This document shows, piece by piece, positions 1 to 7,663 of a DNA stretch of 64,000 nt; the first letter of the stretch is position 1, and each line of letters begins with the position of its first letter. The translations under genes and the position numbers were made by a program. The stretch is taken from positions 62,001-126,000 of the forward strand of contig JNKP01000005.1 of assembly GCA_000702085.1 (NCBI GenBank), written 5' to 3'. The notes under the pieces were generated by a model. That model was not told the DNA's origin. It did not search any database and was given only the letters and a program-made list of their open reading frames with translations. This stretch comes from Lachnospiraceae bacterium P6A3. GTDB taxonomy: Bacteria; Bacillota; Clostridia; Lachnospirales; Lachnospiraceae.

Positions 1-272
1 AGGCAGGAGATGAAGTTGCCGATGAAGTAGCGAAGGAGTTCGGAAGATATCTCGGCAAGGGTCTTGCTGTGGTTGCCGATGTTGTAAACCCTGAGATCTT
101 TGTTATCGGCGGTGGAGTATCCAAGGCCGGAGAGGTTCTTCTTTCATATGTGGAACCCGAATTTAAAAATACTGCATTCCCTCCCTGCAGCGGATCGAAG
201 TTCGCTCTTGCGACTCTCGGTAATGATGCGGGCATTTACGGCTGTGCGGGAATGGTTTTATCGGAAAACTGA
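1..272 (+). CDS. glcK: ROK-family glucokinase, C-terminal end (5' partial)
   Basis: Only the last 90 or so codons are in the window; the frame is open from base 3 and stops with TGA at 270-272. The readable part includes NPEIFVIGGGVSKAG, the glycine-rich segment near the C-terminus of ROK sugar kinases, followed by a C-terminal helix (GNDAGIYGCAG) also typical of the family. Expected reaction is ATP-dependent phosphorylation of glucose in the cytoplasm. The ROK zinc-binding cysteine motif would lie upstream, outside the window. A GTG at 69 is internal, not the start. An N-acetyl-sugar kinase of the same family cannot be excluded. Confidence 0.85.
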   Translation, partial: AGDEVADEVAKEFGRYLGKGLAVVADVVNPEIFVIGGGVSKAGEVLLSYVEPEFKNTAFPPCSGSKFALATLGNDAGIYGCAGMVLSEN

Positions 273-335
273 TTGTGATATTATTTTAAAAAATTAGACG
301 AGGGGGCACCTTACGGGTGCAGAGAGGAGAGTTGT

Positions 336-1259
336 ATGACAGGACAGGAGATTGCGCGGCTATTATCCGAGCATATCGATGAAAGATTCATTCATCCGGA
401 TCAGCCCATGGCTGAATATACTTCGTTTCGCACGGGAGGCAGCGCATTATGCGTTGTAGAGGTTCATGATCTTGAGGAACTCAGAAGAGTTCTCACCTGT
501 GTCAGAAAGAAGTTCCTTCCTTATTCGATTCTCGGAAACGGAACAAATACCCTTGTTGAGGATGAAGGATATTCGGGAGTTGCGGTTATTCTGGACGGTG
601 AGTTCAAGAAGGTCGATGTAACCGGATACGAAGTCACCTGCGGAGGCGGCGCTTCTCTTGCCGCAGCCGGAAGAATGGCAGCGGATATGTGGCTCACCGG
701 AATGGAGTGGGCATGCGGTATCCCCGGAACCATCGGCGGAGCGGTCAGGATGAATGCCGGAGCATTCGGTTCCGATATGTCCAAGATTGTAAAAAGAGTC
801 AGAGCACTTACCACCGCCGGCGAAGAAATCGTACTTCGTCCCGCGGAGCTTCATTTCAAATACCGTCACAGTCTTTTCTGCGAGAAAAAATATGTTGTTC
901 TCGAAGCCGTATTCGAACTTCAGAAGGGCGATAAGAACGAGATCAACGCCAAGATCGAGCAGTACGCAAAAGAGCGCAGGGACAAACAGCCTCTCGATCT
1001 TCCCAGTGCGGGATGCATTTTCAAGAACCCCAAGGAGGGCTCTGCGGCGCAGATGATCGATGAAGCCGGACTCGGCGGATCATATGTGGGAGGCGCCATG
1101 GTCTCCAAGAAGCATTGCAATTTCATCGTAAATACCGGAAAAGCGACTGCTACCGATATTACCAGACTTATCGAAAACGTAAGAAGAGAAGTATTTAACT
1201 ATAACGGTGTACGCCTTGAACCCGAACTCTGTGTTCTCGGCAGACCCGGAAGGTATTGA
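336..1259 (+). CDS. murB: UDP-N-acetylenolpyruvoylglucosamine reductase MurB
   Basis: Makes UDP-MurNAc by NADPH-dependent reduction of the enolpyruvyl intermediate, a cytoplasmic peptidoglycan precursor step. The 307-residue protein has the FAD-binding segment (LGNGTNTLV near residue 68), the GIPGTIGGAVRMNAGA motif around 130-145, YRHS near 175 and the C-terminal substrate-binding part with PSAGCIFKNP near 225. Length fits type II MurB enzymes of Firmicutes. The ATG follows a GAGAGGAG ribosome site. The stop overlaps the region in front of rapZ, so the two are probably cotranscribed, as in many Clostridia. Confidence 0.97.
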   Translation: MTGQEIARLLSEHIDERFIHPDQPMAEYTSFRTGGSALCVVEVHDLEELRRVLTCVRKKFLPYSILGNGTNTLVEDEGYSGVAVILDGEFKKVDVTGYEVTCGGGASLAAAGRMAADMWLTGMEWACGIPGTIGGAVRMNAGAFGSDMSKIVKRVRALTTAGEEIVLRPAELHFKYRHSLFCEKKYVVLEAVFELQKGDKNEINAKIEQYAKERRDKQPLDLPSAGCIFKNPKEGSAAQMIDEAGLGGSYVGGAMVSKKHCNFIVNTGKATATDITRLIENVRREVFNYNGVRLEPELCVLGRPGRY

Positions 1260-1264
1260 TACAG

Positions 1265-2125
1265 ATGCGGATAGTTATCATAACCGGAATGAGCGGAAGC
1301 GGTAAGAGAACCGGCATGAAAATGCTGGAGGATATCGGCTTCTATGCGATAGACAATCTGCCTGCTTCTCTGGTAGACAAATTTGTCGAGCTCCTTGCCC
1401 AGCCCGGCAACGAATACGGAAAAGTAGCTCTCGGAATAGATATAAGAACCGCGGGCTCCATGAAAAACCTGGCCCAGGTGATCAAGAATCTTAAATCCGG
1501 CGGACATGAAACGGAAGTCCTTTTCCTGGAAGCCTCCGATAAGACTCTTATAAGAAGATACAAAGAGACGAGAAGAATTCACCCTCTGGCAGGTGACGGA
1601 ACTCTGGAGGAGGGTATCAAAAAGGAACGTACCGAGCTTGCTCCCATCAAAAAGCAGGCTACATACGTCATCGATACTTCGAATCTTCTGACGAGGGAAT
1701 TTAAGGCGGAGCTTGATTCCATTTTCCGCAAGAATGAAAAATACAGTAATCTGAACGTCAGTATTGTTTCCTTCGGATTCAAATACGGAATCCCCGCGGA
1801 TGCGGATCTTGTTTTTGACGTAAGATTTCTCCCCAATCCCTTTTATATCGATGAACTCAAAGCAAAAACGGGTCTCGATAAAGAAGTAAGGGACTATGTT
1901 AACGGATTTAAGGAAACGGGGCAATTCCTTGATAAGCTTGAAGATATGATCTCCTTTTTGATACCGAATTACGTCAAAGAGGGAAAATACAACCTGGTGA
2001 TCGCAATCGGATGTACCGGGGGCAAGCACAGATCCGTCACCCTGGCGTCCGAACTGTACGACAGGATGAAAGACCGCAAGGATATCGGATTTAAACTTAC
2101 CCACAGAGATGTAAATCTGACCTGA
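1265..2125 (+). CDS. rapZ: RapZ/YvcJ-family nucleotide-binding protein, atypical P-loop
   Basis: RapZ proteins bind nucleotide through an N-terminal P-loop; in E. coli the C-terminal domain binds the GlmY/GlmZ RNAs, while in Bacillus the role of YvcJ is less clear. Seen here: GMSGSGKRTGMKMLED with the following FYAIDNLP signature, FLEASDKTLIRRYKETRR in the middle, and the C-terminal signature IGCTGGKHRSV. Residue after the P-loop GK is Arg where the family and the Walker A consensus have Ser or Thr. Start chosen at ATG 1265 because GGAAGG lies 11 bases upstream; an in-frame TTG at 1256 is only 2 bases from it. Follows murB directly; whiA begins 26 bases after it. Confidence 0.95.
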   Translation: MRIVIITGMSGSGKRTGMKMLEDIGFYAIDNLPASLVDKFVELLAQPGNEYGKVALGIDIRTAGSMKNLAQVIKNLKSGGHETEVLFLEASDKTLIRRYKETRRIHPLAGDGTLEEGIKKERTELAPIKKQATYVIDTSNLLTREFKAELDSIFRKNEKYSNLNVSIVSFGFKYGIPADADLVFDVRFLPNPFYIDELKAKTGLDKEVRDYVNGFKETGQFLDKLEDMISFLIPNYVKEGKYNLVIAIGCTGGKHRSVTLASELYDRMKDRKDIGFKLTHRDVNLT

Positions 2126-2151
2126 AACTCACATAGGAATGCGAGGCTGAT

Positions 2152-3012
2152 ATGTCCTTTTCATCGGATGTGAAGGAAGAACTTGCCGGGGTGATCCCAC
2201 AGGCAAGACATTGCAGGATAGCCGAGCTCTCCGCCATAATGCATATTGCCGGCCAGATAGGTGTTTCGGAAGGCGATGTGACCATAGGTTTTAACGCCTT
2301 CGGAGAGGCTCTTATAAAAAAAGGCTTTACTTTACTTGAAATAACATTTAATATAGGGAAGTCGCTGAAAAGTTCCGATCCGGAATTTCAATCCCTGATC
2401 GGATGCTTGGGTGACTTAAATGATCCCGTAAATGAACTGATCCTGAAGAATACCTGTTGTAAGAGGGCATTTCTGAGAGGAGCGTTTCTTGCATCGGGGT
2501 CGGTCAGTGATCCCGATAAGGGATATCATTTGGAATTTGTCTGCGAGGACGCTTCCAAAGCCGATCAGATCGTAAGGCTGTGCAGAGATTTTGACATCAA
2601 TGCACGCAAAACCATCAGACGTGACGAAACGGTTTGTTATGTCAAAGAAGGTGAGATGATCGGAGAGCTCCTGAGTGTAATGGGTGCTCAGAATTCATAT
2701 ATGGATTTTGAGAACCGCCGCATTTACAAGGATGTCAGCAATACGGTAAACCGAAGGGTGAACTGTGAGACATCCAATATCAGAAAGACCGTGACTGCCG
2801 CATCAAGGCAGCTCGATGATATCAGATTCCTCGAAGAACACGGATTTCTGGACGATCTTCCGGATCCCTTAAGGGAAGCGGCATACGGAAGACTCGAACA
2901 TCCGGATGCGACACTTGCCGAACTCGGAGCGCTTATGGATCCGCCGGTAGGTAAATCCGGAATTAATCACAGGCTTTTAAGGCTCAGTGATATAGCACGG
3001 CAAAAGAGATAA
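2152..3012 (+). CDS. whiA: DNA-binding protein WhiA
   Basis: WhiA is a LAGLIDADG-type DNA-binding protein found across Gram-positives, needed for sporulation in Streptomyces and affecting division and chromosome segregation in Bacillus. The 286-residue protein has the N-terminal start MSFSSDVKEEL, the homing-endonuclease-like core (CCKRAFLRGAFLASGSVSDP near residue 102-121) and the C-terminal helix-turn-helix (ASRQLDDIRFLEEHG, then PDATLAELGALMDPPVGKSG). It is slightly shorter than the usual 305-320 residues, but both domains are complete. Sits between rapZ and a Crh-like gene; the glmR (yvcK) gene that normally lies between rapZ and whiA is missing. Confidence 0.95.
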   Translation: MSFSSDVKEELAGVIPQARHCRIAELSAIMHIAGQIGVSEGDVTIGFNAFGEALIKKGFTLLEITFNIGKSLKSSDPEFQSLIGCLGDLNDPVNELILKNTCCKRAFLRGAFLASGSVSDPDKGYHLEFVCEDASKADQIVRLCRDFDINARKTIRRDETVCYVKEGEMIGELLSVMGAQNSYMDFENRRIYKDVSNTVNRRVNCETSNIRKTVTAASRQLDDIRFLEEHGFLDDLPDPLREAAYGRLEHPDATLAELGALMDPPVGKSGINHRLLRLSDIARQKR

Positions 3013-3107
3013 TAAGGCAGCTGGGGAGCTGTCATGTATTGGGGAAAATTAACTTTGCGAAAATGATTTGCCGAGTCTTGGGGAAGACGAGGCTGAGGAG
3101 TATTATT

Positions 3108-3368
3108 ATGATTACCAGAACCGTAAATGTTAAATTTTCTAAGAATCTCTCCGCTAGTCCTGTAGCTCTTCTGGTTCAGAAAGCCAGCAAGTTCGACAGC
3201 ATAATCTATATCGAGTCCGGCGAGAGAAAGGTAAATGCAAAGTCTATCATGGGAATGATGAGCATTACTCTTGATGACGGGGATGAGCTCCTTATCAAGT
3301 GTGACGGTGCAGACGAAGCAGGTGCCATCGATACCGTTGAGAAGTTCCTCACGGGAGTAGAAGCTTAA
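3108..3368 (+). CDS. HPr-family protein lacking the catalytic histidine (Crh-like)
   Basis: An 86-residue protein with the HPr fold signature: the segment ASPVALLVQKASKF aligns with the active-site loop and NAKSIMGMMSI with the regulatory serine-46 loop. The phosphorylatable His-15 and Arg-17 of GLHARPA are replaced (NLSASPV), so it cannot carry phosphate in the sugar phosphotransferase system. The serine of KSIMG is kept. This is the pattern of Bacillus Crh, which has Gln at 15 and acts only through HprK-phosphorylated Ser-46 as CcpA co-factor. Position after whiA matches crh in Bacillus. The ATG at 3108 has a GAGGAG site 9 bases upstream; an upstream in-frame start at 3039 would add an unlikely 23-residue tail. 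Confidence 0.9.
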   Translation: MITRTVNVKFSKNLSASPVALLVQKASKFDSIIYIESGERKVNAKSIMGMMSITLDDGDELLIKCDGADEAGAIDTVEKFLTGVEA

Positions 3369-3392
3369 GTAACAAAATTATGTCTTATCCGA

Positions 3393-3423
3393 ATGCAGAG
3401 CTATAGAGCTCTGCATTTTTTAT
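3393..3423 (+). terminator. Intrinsic terminator after the murB-whiA-crh block
   Basis: Perfect 10-bp stem ATGCAGAGCT/AGCTCTGCAT (3393-3402 and 3407-3416) with a 4-base loop, followed by a T-rich tract. It closes the murB to crh-like operon. Confidence 0.9.
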
Positions 3424-3453
3424 TATTCTTTTACTTTCAACAAACCGTAAGTA

Positions 3454-3462
3454 TGCTATTAT
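3454..3462 (+). promoter_or_regulatory. Extended -10 promoter for the lipid kinase
   Basis: TGCTATTAT is an extended -10 element about 24 bases upstream of the ATG at 3486. No good -35 is visible, which is common for extended -10 promoters. It lies just after a terminator, so the kinase is likely its own unit. Confidence 0.5.
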
Positions 3463-3485
3463 CGAGGATGTAAGAGGTTTTTGTT

Positions 3486-4376
3486 ATGAAGAAAATGCTT
3501 TTTATCTATAATCCCAGAGCCGGAAGAGGCCGCATCAAAAGCGAGCTTGCGGATATTCTCGATATATTTGCGTCCGGCGGTTATGAGATCACGATATCTC
3601 CCACCCGTAAAAACGGGGATGCCGAGAAGATCGTTGCCGAAAGAGAGGCGGACTTTGATATAGTTGTCTGCAGCGGAGGCGACGGAACTCTTGACGAAAC
3701 CGTTCGCGGAATGATGAAGAATGAATACCGAACGCCTCTCGGATATATACCTGCCGGTTCCACCAACGATTTCGGCGGTTCCCTTGCATTGCCCAAGGAT
3801 ATGCTCAAGTCCGCCGACATTATCGTGGACGGTAAGGATAAGGCTGTTGATGTAGGCCTGTTCAATAACGAGGCCTTTGTATATGTGGCAGCATTCGGTG
3901 CATTTACGGAAGTAAGCTACAGTACGGATCAGGATATGAAGAACGCCATCGGGCACTCGGCATACATACTTGAGGGTATGAAGAGTTTCGGTAAGATCAA
4001 GCCCCAGCATATGAAAATCGAGCATGACGGTGAAGTGATCGAAGATAATTTTATCTACGGAATGATAACAAACTCCGTAAGCGTCGGCGGTATCAAGGGA
4101 ATAACCGGTGAGAATGTAGATTTGGCCGACGGAATCTTCGAAGTGAATCTTATCAGAGAATTGAAGAATCCTTTGGAGTTCCAGCAGCTTCTCAGTGCAC
4201 TCGCAATCGGCAAGTATGAGTTTTCCGAAAACATCGTGTCATTCAGATCGGGACATATCAAGATCGAATCCGATAAAAAAGTGGCATGGACTTTGGACGG
4301 AGAAGACGGCGGAAAGCATACGAGCGTAGAGATAATCAATGTTCCCAAGGCTATAGATATAAGAGTCGCAAAATAA
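3486..4376 (+). CDS. Diacylglycerol/lipid kinase family protein (DagK/YegS type)
   Basis: A 296-residue soluble lipid kinase of the diacylglycerol kinase catalytic-domain family. Seen: N-terminal FIYNPRAGRGR, the signature VVCSGGDGTLDETVRGMM near 60-78, and PLGYIPAGSTNDFGGSL near 85-101, which together form the nucleotide-binding domain; the C-terminal part is the usual beta-sandwich. Members phosphorylate diacylglycerol or related lipids at the membrane face, recycling lipid left by lipoteichoic acid synthesis in Bacillus DgkB. The substrate cannot be told from sequence. Flanked by terminators, so probably monocistronic. Confidence 0.9.
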   Translation: MKKMLFIYNPRAGRGRIKSELADILDIFASGGYEITISPTRKNGDAEKIVAEREADFDIVVCSGGDGTLDETVRGMMKNEYRTPLGYIPAGSTNDFGGSLALPKDMLKSADIIVDGKDKAVDVGLFNNEAFVYVAAFGAFTEVSYSTDQDMKNAIGHSAYILEGMKSFGKIKPQHMKIEHDGEVIEDNFIYGMITNSVSVGGIKGITGENVDLADGIFEVNLIRELKNPLEFQQLLSALAIGKYEFSENIVSFRSGHIKIESDKKVAWTLDGEDGGKHTSVEIINVPKAIDIRVAK

Positions 4377-4399
4377 AAAAAGCCCCTAAAAAGGGAGGA

Positions 4400-4425
4400 T
4401 GCCGGGTATCTGCAGATACCCGGCA
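4400..4425 (+). terminator. Strong hairpin after the lipid kinase, weak T tract
   Basis: TGCCGGGTATCT/AGATACCCGGCA (4400-4411, 4414-4425) forms a near-perfect palindrome 24 bases after the kinase stop. It is followed by ATATTATG rather than a T run, so it may be a weak terminator or an mRNA 3' stabiliser. Confidence 0.5.
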
Positions 4426-4568
4426 ATATTATGAAAAAGATTAACTAACGAGTTAAGTCTTATGTGCTTTGTTATGACTATACTATATTATGTAAAGTTG
4501 TATAAAACGTGAGTGCGGATTTAACAATCGGAAAATAATCTGTAAACAAATTATGAACGCATAAATAA

Positions 4569-4604
4569 AGGCTTTTCCCGTATTTACCGGGAAAAGCCTG
4601 TTTT
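4569..4604 (-). terminator. Terminator of the cyclophilin gene (possibly bidirectional)
   Basis: Stem AGGCTTTTCCCG/CGGGAAAAGCCT (4569-4580, 4588-4599), 7-base loop. On the minus strand it follows the ppiB stop and leads into TTTATTTAT; on the plus strand it is followed by GTTTT. Confidence 0.8.
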
Positions 4605-4631
4605 AATATGTCGTGAAACCCGCATGAATAC

Positions 4632-5168
4632 TTATCTTCCGGGGAGCTTTTCGGGTTCGGGATAATCCACTCCGAAGGTATCTACCGTGACAGTCTTCAT
4701 AATCTGAGGCTTTACGGGTGCATCGGTAAAGAGATTGGTGGGAGTTTCGGCGATCTTATCAACCACATCCATGCCCTCGATAACCTTGCCGAATGCCGCA
4801 TAATCACCGTCGAGATGGGGTGAGTCCTTGTGCATGAGGAAGAACTGGCTTCCTGCGGAATCGGGGAACATGGCACGTGCCATGGAAAGAACACCTGCGG
4901 TGTGCTTGAGATTGTTCTCGAATCCGTTGCTGTTAAACTCGCCCTTGATGCAATATCCGGGTCCGCCGGTTCCGTTTCCGTCGGGATCTCCGCCCTGGAT
5001 CATAAATCCCGAGATGATACGGTGGAAGGTGAGTCCGTTATAGAAACCCTTTGATATAAGACTGATGAAATTGTAAACTGATTGAGGAGCAATATCGGGG
5101 TAAAGCTCTGCTTTGATGACGGAGCCATCCTCCATGGTTATTGTTACAATGGGATTTTTATCTGCCAT
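4632..5168 (-). CDS. ppiB: Cyclophilin-type peptidyl-prolyl cis-trans isomerase
   Basis: Cytoplasmic cyclophilin that speeds proline isomerisation in folding proteins. The 178-residue protein has the family core: NFISLISKGFYNGLTFHR with the catalytic Arg after FH, the FMIQGGDPDGNGTGGPG motif, and GSQFFLMHKDSPHLDGDYAAFGKV. No signal peptide is seen. Start taken at 5168 (MADKNPIV) because AAGGAA lies 7 bases upstream on the minus strand; a longer frame starting at 5198 would include that ribosome site. Divergent from the GNAT gene. Confidence 0.95.
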   Translation of the reverse strand: MADKNPIVTITMEDGSVIKAELYPDIAPQSVYNFISLISKGFYNGLTFHRIISGFMIQGGDPDGNGTGGPGYCIKGEFNSNGFENNLKHTAGVLSMARAMFPDSAGSQFFLMHKDSPHLDGDYAAFGKVIEGMDVVDKIAETPTNLFTDAPVKPQIMKTVTVDTFGVDYPEPEKLPGR

Positions 5169-5208
5169 AAGAATTCCTTTCATAAAAAATATTTTCAATC
5201 ATTATATC

Positions 5209-5973
5209 ATGAAATCACAAAGCTACCTGCAAAAAATACACAGATTCGAGAGCGGTTCTTCGGATGATGCCGGAATATTATATGTAGTGACACGCCCGGA
5301 AGATATTCCGAATGCCATTGCTTCGGGCGCTGCATTTGTTTTTTACAACGATGTTTCAAAAGCCGAATCGCCTGCAGGCACATACCTTGAGGGAGTTAAG
5401 TATGTGCTTGAGGGAGAGGGGGAGTTTGATCCGGACGAGTTCGAAGAAGACTTTTTTGAAAATGTTTATCGAAGACTGAAAAAAATTCCGCTTGATATCC
5501 TGGAGACGGAAAGATGTTTTCTAAGGGAGACATGTGTCTCGGATCTGGATTCTTTTTACGAAATATATTCCGACAGTACTGTCACAAAATACATGGAGAA
5601 TTTGTTTGACAGAACTGAGGAAGAAAAATATACGGAGAATTACCGGGACCTGATATATGAGATATACGGGCATGGAATTTGGACCGTATGGTTAAAAGAA
5701 ACCGGTGAGATAATCGGACGTGCGGGGCTTGATGAAAGAGCGGGGTACGATAAACCGGAGCTTGGTTTTTTGATAGGTCCCGGGTGGCAGAGAATGGGAC
5801 TTGCGGAAGAGGTCTGCAAAGGGATACTTAGGTGGGCTTCGGAGAATGAAATAGGCGCAATCATGAGCATAACCGATCCCGGTAATATTCCTTCGGTAAA
5901 TCTGCTTAAAAAGCTGGGATTTACAAAAAGCGGTTCGTTCGATGAAACAAGGGATATCTGGATCAGAGAGTGA
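5209..5973 (+). CDS. GNAT-family N-acetyltransferase with an extra N-terminal region
   Basis: A 254-residue protein. The C-terminal part from about residue 105 is a RimJ/RimL-like GNAT domain: ETERCFLRETCVSDLDSF at its start, ETGEIIGRAGL in the middle, then GPGWQRMGLAEEVCKGILRWA as the acetyl-CoA-binding motif A and NIPSVNLLKKLGFTKSG near the end. The first 100 residues (ILYVVTRPEDIPNAI, then VFYNDVSKAESPAGTYLEG) are not a part I can assign. Start at ATG 5209 is chosen because earlier in-frame ATGs fall inside the divergent ppiB gene; no clear ribosome site precedes it. The acceptor substrate is unknown. Confidence 0.8.
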   Translation: MKSQSYLQKIHRFESGSSDDAGILYVVTRPEDIPNAIASGAAFVFYNDVSKAESPAGTYLEGVKYVLEGEGEFDPDEFEEDFFENVYRRLKKIPLDILETERCFLRETCVSDLDSFYEIYSDSTVTKYMENLFDRTEEEKYTENYRDLIYEIYGHGIWTVWLKETGEIIGRAGLDERAGYDKPELGFLIGPGWQRMGLAEEVCKGILRWASENEIGAIMSITDPGNIPSVNLLKKLGFTKSGSFDETRDIWIRE

Positions 5974-5984
5974 CTATAATAAAA

Positions 5985-6018
5985 GGGGACGGTTTCTTTT
6001 TTCAAAGGAACCGTCCCC
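5985..6018. repeat. REP-like GGGGACGGTT hairpin between convergent genes
   Basis: Arms GGGGACGGTT (5985-5994) and AACCGTCCCC (6009-6018), extended inward by five more pairs to a 15-bp stem with a 4-base loop. It lies between the GNAT gene and the convergent hydrolase gene. The GGGGACGGTTC type of hairpin is a dispersed palindrome I associate with REP/RAYT elements in Firmicutes genomes; here it may also serve as a bidirectional terminator. Confidence 0.7.
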
Positions 6019-6027
6019 GGAGTCATT

Positions 6028-7623
6028 TTATAGAGAGAATTGTGATACGAATTTCCATGCGTTTTCACAGCTGTGCTGTCTGCATTCGTGCTGCTGACCG
6101 CTTACGCTTGCGAAAACCGTTCTGCATATTCCGTCATCTGATTCGTAGAATCTTTCTGTCAGATAACTGTTTCTTGATTCATCGAATACTTTCTCGGTCT
6201 TTTCTGCGGGAATTCCGTAGAATTTATCTTCCCAGGAATCCTTCTTCTCAAAATCAACATCGAATTTAACTTTTAATCTGTTGACCTGAGCAACGTACTG
6301 AACTCTGTCGAGACAGGTCTGAGCCTGGCTTGGAAGTTCGGGAAGAGGTGAATCTTCTCCGCCGGAGTAGAAGACGGGTTTGGGTATAGTCATGTTCAGT
6401 CTCTCATCGCCGAGGGATAAGCCCCAAGGGTTATCCTTGATGGGGAAGAGTGCACTGCAGGGCATGAATCCCGCAAAGCTTTCGGGATATTCCTGATACA
6501 GATCCCAGGTCTTTCCGCTTCCCATGGAGAAGCCGGTAGCATAGATTCTCTTTTCGTCTATGTTGTATTTGGTCTTAAGATCGGCAATCACATCCATGAC
6601 CTCGGTTGCGGTAACGGAGAGGTGATCGTCGACTGAGACAAAGAGGAAATCATATTTATGACAAACTTCCCACCATCCGGCTACGAAGGTCAGATACATG
6701 GAAGTATCTCCGCCGCCGTGGAATCCCATTACGAGAGGAACGGGACCTTTGTCCATAATGCCCTTATTGTAATAAGCGAAATATCCGACTTTGTGGGAGG
6801 GCTTATCTTTATATTTCCACTTGTTGTCGGGTGAAGTCTTAACCTCGGTAATGCCGGACTCTTCGGTCATGTTAAGCTCTTCGAAATCCGGCTCGATCTG
6901 GATAAGTCCGCACCATCTTTTATATTTGCGGACGAATGCTTTGAAGTCTGCTTCATAATCGGCACTGTCTTTTACAAGAAGATATTCACAGTCTTTGAAT
7001 GCCGCATTGATCTCGTCGCTGTTTCCTACGGAAAGAACCGGAATGTCCTTTCTCTCAACATTAGGAATGATGCTGAGTCGTTCCATGGAGCACATTGCGG
7101 GAGTTATATCACCGGGGCCCCAGAGGTATTCACCTTCGGTCTTTTTCAGAAGAGTTCTTGCAACGTAGTCTGCTGATTTTCCGAAGCTGTAGATATCTGC
7201 TCTGAAGATTGCGCCTCTTATGAAATATCCCTTGAACTCATGAGTGAAGAAGTCGTTAAGTTCCACGATGCCTTCTTCATATTCGGGATGCATCTTGGTC
7301 TGTGAAATGAGCTCTTTGTACAGCTCTGCGGTAGCGTTGTCCCATCCGCCTTCGCAGGTAGGATAAATGAAGAATACAGATGCATCGACCGCGGATGCGA
7401 TCTTAGCCAAACCGCTCTTTTCCGCAAAAGAAACCGCATCGTCCATGGTCATTCTGTTTTCTTCGAATACAAGCAGGAAAGGTGCTCTGAAAGTGTAGTT
7501 ATTAACCTGACCTTCGATATCGTTATCCGGCAAATAGGATTTGAGAAAGAAATTCTCGTAAGTCTGCTCCCAGCATTTTCCTCCCGGAATGGTTTTTACT
7601 TCAGGTCTTGTCATTACGGTCAT
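6028..7623 (-). CDS. Large alpha/beta hydrolase, esterase-like, intracellular
   Basis: A 531-residue protein whose second half, from about residue 275, is an alpha/beta hydrolase of the polyhydroxybutyrate-depolymerase/acetyl-xylan-esterase type: the oxyanion-hole motif MGFHGGGD near 300, nucleophile elbow TGFSMGSG near 370, and a candidate histidine in [10 protein letters not shown] near 513. The first 270 residues contain a second, less clear hydrolase-like region ([23 protein letters not shown]) that might be a degenerate copy. No signal peptide, so it acts in the cytoplasm. AGGGAGG lies 8 bases before the ATG at 7623. Given the cytoplasmic xylanase 5 kb away, deacylation of imported xylo-oligosaccharides is plausible but unproven. 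Confidence 0.75.
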   Translation of the reverse strand: MTVMTRPEVKTIPGGKCWEQTYENFFLKSYLPDNDIEGQVNNYTFRAPFLLVFEENRMTMDDAVSFAEKSGLAKIASAVDASVFFIYPTCEGGWDNATAELYKELISQTKMHPEYEEGIVELNDFFTHEFKGYFIRGAIFRADIYSFGKSADYVARTLLKKTEGEYLWGPGDITPAMCSMERLSIIPNVERKDIPVLSVGNSDEINAAFKDCEYLLVKDSADYEADFKAFVRKYKRWCGLIQIEPDFEELNMTEESGITEVKTSPDNKWKYKDKPSHKVGYFAYYNKGIMDKGPVPLVMGFHGGGDTSMYLTFVAGWWEVCHKYDFLFVSVDDHLSVTATEVMDVIADLKTKYNIDEKRIYATGFSMGSGKTWDLYQEYPESFAGFMPCSALFPIKDNPWGLSLGDERLNMTIPKPVFYSGGEDSPLPELPSQAQTCLDRVQYVAQVNRLKVKFDVDFEKKDSWEDKFYGIPAEKTEKVFDESRNSYLTERFYESDDGICRTVFASVSGQQHECRQHSCENAWKFVSQFSL

Positions 7624-7663
7624 AAAAACAGCCTCCCTTTACATTATTTTGTTTTGAATCCCC

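Noticed and set aside
1199-2104. 301-codon open frame on the minus strand across rapZ
   Set aside because: It lies wholly opposite a well-supported gene, has no ribosome site and no recognisable motif; codon bias of rapZ keeps the opposite strand open.
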